In this document: piece by piece, positions 57,089-64,000 of the stretch
How the letters are laid out: each line of letters starts with the position of its first letter
How positions within the stretch are numbered: the first letter of the stretch is position 1
Assembly (NCBI GenBank): GCA_021029095.1
Contig: JAJOHG010000031.1
Location: 124,001-188,000, forward strand
Source of the DNA: Phellopilus nigrolimitatus
Taxonomy: Eukaryota > Basidiomycota > Agaricomycetes > Hymenochaetales > Hymenochaetaceae
DNA length: 64,000 bases
Reading direction: 5' to 3'
The notes under the pieces: generated by a model
Database searches by the model: none
The model's input: the letters and a program-made list of their open reading frames with translations, nothing else
Told to the model about the DNA's origin: nothing
Position numbers and translations under genes: made by a program

Positions 57089-58495
57089 TCACAAGACCGA
57101 TGTTGGCTCGCCATTCTTCTTCGTTCCCCTGTAGTTCGCCTCAGCCTCCGGGTCCGCGAACGCATAGTCGTTGTAGCCAGCATGGTTTCCTGGATCATAG
57201 AAAGTCGCGCGGTTGTAGGGCGTGAACGGGATGTCTTTCTTGACACGTGCAGGAAGGTCAGGCTAATTATTTCGAAAGAAAATGATTGTGAATTTCCCCA
57301 GATGCATTGATAAACGAAAGAGCGCACATTCGAAATGTAGGACCGTCCAAAGGCAACAAGGTCGCCCTTCTTCTCAGCGTCTTCGAGCGCTCGTTCCGGT
57401 GTATACGCGCCCGCGCTGAGATACACCGACCCGTTTTCCGCGCTTTTCGGCCCTTTCCAAATTACGCGCAGGAAGTCGTTGGACTCCCCCTCGAGCAGCT
57501 CGCGGTCGAATATGCCGGCGACACGCGGCTCGACGACGTGAATGTAGGAGAAGCGGGGGTAGGCCTCGCGAATGCGACTGACAAGGTAAGCGAACGTCGG
57601 TTGGGGGTGTTCCATGTGCATGCCTGGAAGGAGAGAAAACAATCGCAAGTATAAGTGTTATTCATTTGCTTTTCAGTCAAGTCGTAAGTACAACTGACCT
57701 TGCCAGGTGTTGAAAGGGCTGAGACGGATGGCCAGTCTCTCCTCGCCCACAACACTCGAGACCTTCTTGATGACCTCCAGCGCGAAGCGCGTCCTATTTT
57801 CAATGCTCCCGCCCCATTGGTCCGTGCGCTTGTTCGACACGTCCTGCAGGAATTGGTCAACAAGGTACCCGTGCGCGCCGTGGATCTCGACGCCGTCGAA
57901 CCCTGCGCGGTGCACCGCGTTGTGCGCCGCGGCGCCGAAGAGCTCGATGTACTCGAGGATCTCCTCGTGCGTGAGCGGGCGGGGGCGCGCCTCGGTGTCC
58001 GGGAGCGGGACGTCCGACGCGGAGACGTACGGGTACGGACCGCCGGGGTTCACGCGCGAGTCGGGCAGCGCAAGAACTCTCGGCACCGCGGCGCGTCCAA
58101 GCTGCCACATCTGCAGGTAGATGTACGAGCCCCGTGCGTGCACGGCGTCGACAACCTATAGACCATCACTTTTGTGTCAACAAAATGCTCTTCAAGACAA
58201 AGAGGGGCGCCGTAGAAGCCGGGCATGCCTTTTTCCAGCCAGCGACCTGGTCGTCACTCCAAATTCCCGGGATGAACTCGTCGCCGCCCGCTTTCGCGGC
58301 TATGAACGTCGCCTCGGTGATGAGCAGCGAGCCCGGCGTGCTCGCGCGCTGCGCATAATAGTCGACCATCACGTCTGTGGGGACGTGCGCATCGTCCGCG
58401 CGGTAGCGCGTGAGCGGCGCGAGCACGATACGATGCTTGAGAGTAAGATTCCCTACGCGGACGGGCTGGAAGAGCTTTGCGTCGGAGTGGGCCAT
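57089..58495 (-). CDS. Old Yellow Enzyme family NADPH:flavin oxidoreductase (copy 1)
   Basis: Exons in coding order: 58495-58229, 58155-57699, 57623-57328 and 57262-57089, giving 397 residues, full length for the family. The start KLFQPVRVGNLTLKHRIVLA and TRYRADDAHVP (Thr of the flavin site) are typical. The substrate-binding pair in IHGAHGYL is His181/His184 with proton donor Tyr186, so a His-His rather than His-Asn type. SNKRTDQWGGSIENRTRF, FGRSYISNPDLP and the C-terminal aromatic block follow. OYE enzymes bind FMN and reduce activated C=C bonds of enones and nitro compounds with NADPH. The first intron has donor AAG|GCATGC, that is GC-AG. It is the first of three tandem copies on this strand. 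Confidence 0.9.
58156..58228 (-). other. GC-AG intron 1 of OYE copy 1
   Basis: The donor AAG|GCATGC and acceptor CTATAG join GWKK to VVDAVHA, contiguous in OYE proteins. The same intron position has a GC donor in the other two copies. Confidence 0.7.
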
Positions 58496-59364
58496 CTGGT
58501 ATAGTGATAAGAGATCAGGGAAGTGGCGATTCTCCTTTTTATTTTACACTGCGAGGCATACCTGAGCGAGTGCTATCTGCAGTCAATCGTCTGCGAGAAT
58601 AGAATATTTCGCAAAAAGACTTCCATGGCTTTCGCATCGTTAAATACTGCACTAGAAACCAGGCTTGCTAAGAATAATCCAGAACGGTTCGTAAGCTCGA
58701 TTCTTACGAACGCCTTACGAAGAACCTCACTTACTCATATCGCCGCCAAATTTTAAACATTTTTCCCTCGGGAGCGGTTTTCCCTCGGGAGCGGGAGTCC
58801 GAGGTAGCTGAAATGAACTTTGGACTTGGCATTTCGCGCATCTAAGACCTGGGCTCCGGGTCTATCTATCGGAAGCCGGGCAGGACGTTCGCAAGCTTTG
58901 AGGGTTTGATGAAGCAGAGAATGGATGAGTACAAGAAGAGCACAAGAAGAACGAAGTTCAGCAGATGTGAAAGCATTCGGGCATCCGGGCAAGCATGTTA
59001 GAAAGTTTGTACTTACGGGGCAGGTCGGAATACGCATGTTCCATTACTTGATTGACTCGGGACTCGACGGGAGTCAACCTGAGTATTACAAAGCGTAGTC
59101 CGGAAGATGCCGGGAATCCGCCAAGTCGATTAAAAATGAACCGACCAGTCTCAGAGAAAAACTTCTCGAAGGCTGAAGTCCAAATTGCCCAGCGGGGATG
59201 CTTACCGTACCACTCCTAAATATCTTAGAGTAGACTTACGTTTAGCAGTCTGAGGTTCCCGGAAGCCGGTGCCCTGCACCGTAAAATTAGCAGCCTCTAA
59301 TCCAACTGACTCCCCATGAGACTTCGAACATCTGGCTTATCTTATGTAAGAACATTGGCGTGCC
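58496..59364. other. intergenic between OYE copies 1 and 2
   Basis: No gene is seen. It contains the short tandem TTTCCCTCGGGAGCGG (twice, about 58760-58792). Bases 59217-59364 belong to the 3' flank shared with OYE copy 3. Confidence 0.6.
59217..59364. repeat. 3' flank of OYE copy 2, duplicated beside copy 3
   Basis: This segment resembles 62508-62636 with several substitutions and small gaps, for example GTAAAATTAGCAGCCT against ATAAAATTAGCAGCCT, followed by the same GGCTTATCTTA(T/C)GTAAGAAC block. It shows that the duplication unit of copies 2 and 3 included downstream DNA. Confidence 0.75.
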
Positions 59365-60747
59365 CTACAGGCTAGCCCGCACACTTTCTCTCGCCTTCAC
59401 CAGCCTCTCGTAGTTCGCCTCTGTCTCCGGGTCCGCAAACTTCTGGTCTGTGTAACCCGCGAGACCGGGTAGGTAGAACGTTTTACGGTCGTACGGCGTG
59501 AACGGTATGCCCTTCTTGATCCGCGCCGGCAAGTCGGGCTAGATAAAAAGAAAATGCCAAATCAGTTTTCTTCAAATGTATACGTTGGCTGCACAAATCA
59601 CGCGCATTCGAGATGTAGTACCGCCCAAACGCGACAAGGTCGCCCTTCGTCTCCGCGATCTCGAGCGCGCTCTCCGGCTTGTAACCCCCGGCGGCGACGT
59701 ACACCGACCCGTTCGCCTCGCTCTCGGGCGTCTTCCAGATCGCACGCAGGAAGTCGTTGGACTCGCCCACCTGCGCCACGCGGTCATCCGCGCCGGCGAC
59801 GCGCGGTTCGACGACGTGTATGAACGCGAAGCGCGGGTAGGCCTCGCGGATGCGGCGCACGAGGTGAGCGAAGGTGGGCTCTGGGTGCTCCATGCGCATG
59901 TCTATGTGGGACTGCTTTTAGAAAGTTGAAGAGAAATGCGTTGTTTCGAGTACCTTGGAAAGTGTTGAATGGACTCAGGCGTATCGCCGTGCGCTCCTCG
60001 CCCACGGCGCTCGCAATCTTCTTCAGCACCTCCAGCGCAAACCGCGTCCTATTCTCGATACTCCCGCCCCACTCGTCTGTGCGCTTGTTCGACACGTCCT
60101 GCGTGAACTGGTCGACCAGATACCCGTGCGCACCGTGCACCTCCACGCCGTCGAACCCCGCGCCGTGCACCGCGTTGTGCGCCGCGCTGCCGAAGAACTC
60201 TATATACTCGAGGATTTCGTCATGAGTAAGTGGACGCGGGCGCACGGTGCTGCCGGTGAGCGGGATGTCGGACGCGGAGACGTAGGGGTGCGGCCCGCCG
60301 GGGTTCGAAGGCGAGTCCGGCCCCGCGATAACGTGCGGCTGCGCCGCTCTGCCGAGTTGCCATAGCTGCAAGTAGATGTAAGAGCCCTGCGCGTGTACGG
60401 CGTCGACGACCTGTGTCGCATGTCAATTTAAAAACGAACGACGATCAGCGGGCGGTTTCCCCGCGAGCGCGTGTACGTGCCTTCCTCCAGCCGGCGACCT
60501 GCGCGGCGCTCCAGATTCCGGGCACGTTGTCGGACCCGCCCGCCTTCGCCGCGATGAGCGTCGCCTCGGCGATGAGGAGCGTGCCGGGAACGCTTGCGCG
60601 CTGCGCGTAGTAGGCGGCCATCGCGTCCGTGGGGACGTGTGCGTCGTCCGCGCGGTAGCGCGTGCAAGGCGCGTAGACCACGCGGTGCTGCAGCGTCAGG
60701 GCACCGACGCGCACGGGCTGGAAGAGCTTTGCGGCGGAGTGGGGCAT
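59365..60747 (-). CDS. Old Yellow Enzyme family oxidoreductase (copy 2)
   Basis: Exons in coding order: 60747-60481, 60410-59954, 59901-59606 and 59538-59365, giving 397 residues, exactly the exon sizes of copy 1. Motifs: KLFQPVRVGALTLQHRVVYA, CTRYRADDAHVP, IHGAHGYL replaced by VHGAHGYLVDQ with the same His-His-Tyr set, SNKRTDEWGGSIENRTRF and FGRYYISNPDLP. It ends LVKARESVRASL, unlike copy 1. The same FMN/NADPH-dependent ene-reductase activity is expected. Intron 1 has donor AAG|GCACGT and intron 3 donor AAT|GCGCGT, both GC-AG; copies 1 and 3 keep a GT donor at intron 3. No frame break is seen, so the gene looks functional. Confidence 0.9.
59539..59605 (-). other. GC-AG intron 3 of OYE copy 2
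   Basis: The donor is AAT|GCGCGT. The GT four bases further on is out of phase with PDLPARI. Copies 1 and 3 have AAT|GTGCGC and AAC|GTGCGT here, so the GC donor appears derived. Confidence 0.7.
60411..60480 (-). other. GC-AG intron 1 of OYE copy 2
   Basis: The donor AAG|GCACGT and acceptor ACACAG join GWRK to VVDAVHA. No in-phase GT donor is available. Confidence 0.7.
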
Positions 60748-60954
60748 TTTGGTGATTCAGAGATGGGGTGCACGCTGGAGGGAAGTTTTATGTTCGTTCT
60801 ACTTGGCCCGAAGTGATTAGTGAGCGAGAGGAGTCGTTATGTGCGACGGATCGCGTGATACGATTTCAAGGTCATCTGAATTGGCCTGCATTGCGGGATA
60901 TGTTAGTAAGTTGCAGTGGTTCTTGAATCTTGGAAGGTGAGACTCGCTCGACGC

Positions 60955-62119
60955 TCATTGGTTGAACGGATTATCCAGATGGGGCTGTGTCGAGAGCGGC
61001 TGCCGAGGCGCGTGAGTCGCGTCGCGCACCGGGCGCGTCTCGTCGATCTTCCCGATCGACGTCGCGTGTAGGCACCCGTATACAGGCACGACCGTATAAA
61101 ATGTGTCGTATTCGGGTTTCAGAGGCAACATAAGGTAGGGCACATGTTTTATACGGCCATACACGATGTTACGTACATCAAATTGACGCACCATGCCGAA
61201 GACCGCGAGAAGGCCTAAGAGCAAAGTTTTGAAAACGTCCGTGCTGATGGTCGCGTCTCTTCCTGATCCCGGTGTCGTCATCAATCGTGTACAGAGGATA
61301 AAGATAATGTCTATCGCTGCGAAAGCGATTGCCTCGAGGAGTCCTTCATTGGCGGAGAGTAACATAGCGACCCACAAGCAGAGACACGCTTGTTGACTTC
61401 GAGTGAGGGCGCCATCTAATGCCGCAGAAAGCTTTGAAGTAGGCTGGAAATGTGTCTGTTCAAGAGAGCGCGGTAGACTGCGTTTAGCACTTCCTCGGGA
61501 CATGTGGGATGAGCTGCCAGGCCCGGGCTGACTATATTAGAAAGCACGATGCATTTGTACTTGATGATATAGCATTCATGTGGATGTTTGAGTATCTCGA
61601 AGGCATCCAGTCTTATGCAGTAATACAGTACATACATATATCGAATCGACCTTGTACTACTTGTTACGCTTTGATTTGAGTCATTGTTTGATTAACATGA
61701 GGGCGCGGGTGGAATTTCTAAGACATCCATAAAACAAACTGTATAATAACAAGTATTATAACAAGTTGTAAAATATAACAACGCACCATGAGAGGGATTT
61801 CTAGCGACGCAGAAATCGTAGACTTGCTCGAAGCAAGTTTTGAGCACTGCATCCAAGATGTACTCGACGCAACAAGCAGCCAACTCGGACATATAGACAA
61901 TTAAGAAGTACCAGTTTATTCCAAGTGTCTATAGCTTTGATCTCTCCTTCAAAGACTGGTCCGAAAATGGACATCCAATACACGTTCGCAATGCCTAACT
62001 TTCGGCTTGCTGTGCCTCATTCCAGAACAAATAAGCTGCCGACAGTTGTAAACATGAACAACAGCACGAACGCACCTTGCCCAACCATCACGTCCCTCGA
62101 CCGTATTTGTTGGTAGCGT
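60955..62119 (-). CDS. possible membrane protein, exon structure unresolved
   Basis: I do not recognise this protein. The minus frame 61503-60955 starts with ATG and gives 182 residues with hydrophobic spans (CLCLWVAMLL, AIAFAAIDIIFILC and VFKTLLLGLLAVFGMV) and a Pro-rich end. Upstream on the same strand, 62119-62050 encodes a membrane-like segment (AFVLLFMFTTVGSLFVL) and 62015-61920 one reading NVYWMSIFGPVFEGEIKAID. Both could be earlier exons, but I could not fit phases convincingly. It may be a small multi-span protein or a degraded gene lying between OYE copies 2 and 3. Confidence 0.35.
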
Positions 62120-62507
62120 TTTCAGACAAGAAGAAGCGCACATATCGACCGCGAGAGCCAGCAAGTCTGAGTCCGGATTGAAGCAATGATAATTCAGAAT
62201 CTACTGAATCAGGACCTATAGCTTGCTATAAAACAAATCACCAATACTATGTGTGGCATGTTCGTGTGCTTGAGCAGACGGTGAACGGGGCAAAGGCGTT
62301 CGACACGATCAAGTGTGGGCGCTTACGATATTGTTCATTTACTCAATCCGGCAATAATAGGGCTTTTTTTTTTACTAAAGGTAGTATGTATATTTATCTG
62401 CTTGAAAACCTCAGATCTCATGCTCAACTCTAGCTTCTCAAGAGCTGGAGCCCTCAAAATCAATATATTTCCCCGTCATTTTTGAGCGCGGAAGCTTACA
62501 GTAAATA
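62120..62507. other. intergenic
   Basis: No gene is seen between the possible membrane protein gene and the repeat that flanks OYE copy 3. Confidence 0.55.
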
Positions 62508-62636
62508 CCTTAGAGTAGGTTTACATAGATTTAGCAGCATGCACCATAAAATTAGCAGCCTTTTATCCAACTGAGTCCTCATGGGACTTCGAACAGATGA
62601 TCTGGCTTATCTTACGTAAGAACGTATTGGCGTACC
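62508..62636. repeat. 3' flank of OYE copy 3, duplicated beside copy 2
   Basis: This is homologous to 59217-59364 and ends at the stop codon of copy 3 as that one does at the stop of copy 2. Confidence 0.75.
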
Positions 62637-64000
62637 CTACAGGCTAGCCCGCACACTTTCTCTCGCCTTCGCCAGCCTCTCGTAGTTCGCCTCTGTCTCC
62701 GGGTCCGCAAACTTCTGGTCTGTGTACCCCATGAGCCCGGGTGAATAAAACGTCTTGCGGTCGTACGGAGTGAGCGAGATGCCCTTCTTGATTCGCACAG
62801 GCAAGTCAGGCTAAAAAGTCAATTTCGTTTTCTTCAAAGGTACGCTGCTACATCTTCATGGTTCACGCACGTTCGAAATGTAGTACCGCCCAAATGCGAC
62901 AAGGTCACCCTTTGTCTCCGCGGTCTCAAGCGCGGTCTCGGGCTTGTAACCCCCGGCGGCGACGTACACCGACCCGTTCGCCTCGCTCTCGGGCGTCTTC
63001 CAGATCGCACGCAGGAAGTCGTTGGACTCGTCCGCCTGCGCCACGCGGTCATTGTCTCCTGCGATGCGGGGCTCAACGACGTGGATGAACGCGAAACGCG
63101 GGTGCGTTTCGCGGATGCGGCGCACGAGGTGCGCGAAGGTAGGCTCGGGGTGCTCCATGCGCATGTCTATGAAGGACTTTATTCAACAGGATTGGGAAAG
63201 ACAAAGGGTGGCTTTGCGTGCCATGGATGGGGTTGAACGGGCTCAGGCGTATCGCCGTGCGTTCCTCGCCCACGACGCTCGCGATCTTCTTCAGCACCTC
63301 GAGCGCGAACCGCGTCCTATTTTCAATGCTCCCGCCCCACTGGTCTGTGCGCTTGTTCGACACGTCCTGTGTGAACTGGTCGACCAGATACCCGTGCGCA
63401 CCGTGCACCTCCACGCCGTCGAACCCCGCGCCGTGCACCGCGTTGTGAGCCGCGGTGCCGAAGAGCTCTATATATTCGAGGATCTCGTCGTGCGTGAGTG
63501 GGCGCGGGCGCACGGTGCTTCCGGTGAGCGGGATGTCGGATGCGGAGACGTAGGGATGCGGCCCGCCGGGGTTCGAAGGCGAGTCCGGCCCCGAGATGAC
63601 GCGCGGCTTTGCCGCCCGGCCGAGTTGCCATAGCTGTAGGTAGATGTACGAGCCCTGCGCGTGCACGGCATCGACGACCTGTGTAGTAAGTCAAACAACA
63701 AATTGCAAGTAAGCGAGCGACGACGATCAACGGCCGATTTTCCTGCGGGCGTGTGTACGTGCCTTCCTCCAGGCGGCGACTTGCGCGGCGCTCCAGATTC
63801 CGGGCACATTGTTGTACCCGCCCGCCTTCGCCGCGATGAGCGTCCCCTCGGCGATGAGCAGCGTGCCGGGCACACTCGCGCGCTGGGCGTAGTAGACGGC
63901 CATCGCGTCGATGGGGATGTGCGCGTCGTCTGCACGGAAGCGCGTGCAGGGCGCGTAGATGACGCGGTGCTGCAGTGTCAGGGCACCGACGCGCACGGGC
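62637..64000 (-). CDS. Old Yellow Enzyme family oxidoreductase (copy 3), start beyond window
   Basis: Exons in coding order: beyond 64000 to 63763, 63678-63222, 63166-62871 and 62810-62637. Exon 1 of the other copies is 267 bases, so the ATG is expected about 29 bases past the right edge. The visible part is continuous and has VHGAHGYLVDQ (His-His-Tyr), SNKRTDQWGGSIENRTRF, FGRYYISNPDLP and the end LAKARESVRASL. It is much closer to copy 2 than to copy 1, including the shared 3' flank, so copies 2 and 3 arose from the later duplication. Introns 1 (AAG|GCACGT) and 2 (CATG|GCACGC) have GC donors; intron 2 is GT in the other copies. Confidence 0.9.
63167..63221 (-). other. GC-AG intron 2 of OYE copy 3
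   Basis: The donor is CATG|GCACGC at the exact position where copies 1 and 2 have CAAG|GTCAGT and CAAG|GTACTC. The exon length (457 bases) matches only if this GC donor is used. Confidence 0.7.
63679..63762 (-). other. GC-AG intron 1 of OYE copy 3
   Basis: The donor AAG|GCACGT and acceptor ACACAG join AAWRK to VVDAVHA as in the other copies. Confidence 0.7.

Noticed and set aside
1..64000. tRNA, rRNA and CRISPR elements
   Set aside because: No cloverleaf with A and B boxes, rRNA-like segment or regularly spaced repeat array was found by eye; a covariance-model scan would be needed to exclude tRNAs.

Overview
The window looks like nuclear DNA of a filamentous basidiomycete, most likely an Agaricomycete. 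Genes stand alone on both strands and are cut by many short introns (mostly about 45-70 bases) with fungal GT...AG borders and CTRAY-like branch sites. Several products are typical of mushroom-forming fungi: an RNase U2-like secreted ribonuclease, a DUF6533-type membrane protein, single-finger C2H2 regulators, and a CBM20 alpha-amylase beside a tandem Old Yellow Enzyme family. There are no operons, ribosome binding sites, CRISPR arrays or convincing tRNA genes.

Layout. 1-5 kb: a secreted RNase (1447-2210) and an MFS monocarboxylate/riboflavin-type transporter (2881-5062). 5-9 kb: no gene I can support. 9-16 kb: a FAD monooxygenase (8937-11131) and a DUF6533 membrane protein (13529-15769). 18.7-28.2 kb: a four-RRM Nop4/RBM28-type ribosome biogenesis factor (18768-21888) and a full-length PDR/ABCG transporter (22572-28174) whose second membrane domain has a frame problem. 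29-34.4 kb: a C2H2 regulator on the minus strand (29160-31229) and an unrecognised gene (33648-34382). 34.7-36.5 kb: a large nearly perfect inverted repeat with arms of about 850 bp. 37.7-44.6 kb: a DsbA/FrnE-like oxidoreductase, a histidine phosphatase, a HAD type II dehalogenase (minus) and a lysine-rich AT-hook-like chromatin protein. 47-53 kb: a second C2H2 regulator (minus) and ribosomal protein eL38. 53.3-64 kb, all minus: a 20-exon secreted alpha-amylase with a starch-binding domain, then three tandem Old Yellow Enzyme paralogues. The last runs off the right edge, and a possible membrane protein lies between the second and third.

The genes do not form one obvious pathway. Housekeeping genes (Nop4, eL38, chromatin protein) alternate with accessory ones (RNase, FAD monooxygenase, PDR pump, amylase, OYE array). 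All exon coordinates were derived by hand from reading frame, splice motifs and family conservation. In nearly every multi-exon gene the spliced lengths sum to a multiple of three, which supports the models. The most notable signals are the big palindrome, eight GC-AG introns (five of them in the OYE array), the OYE triplication itself, and the two single-base shifts (or 44-base cryptic intron) in the ABC transporter.
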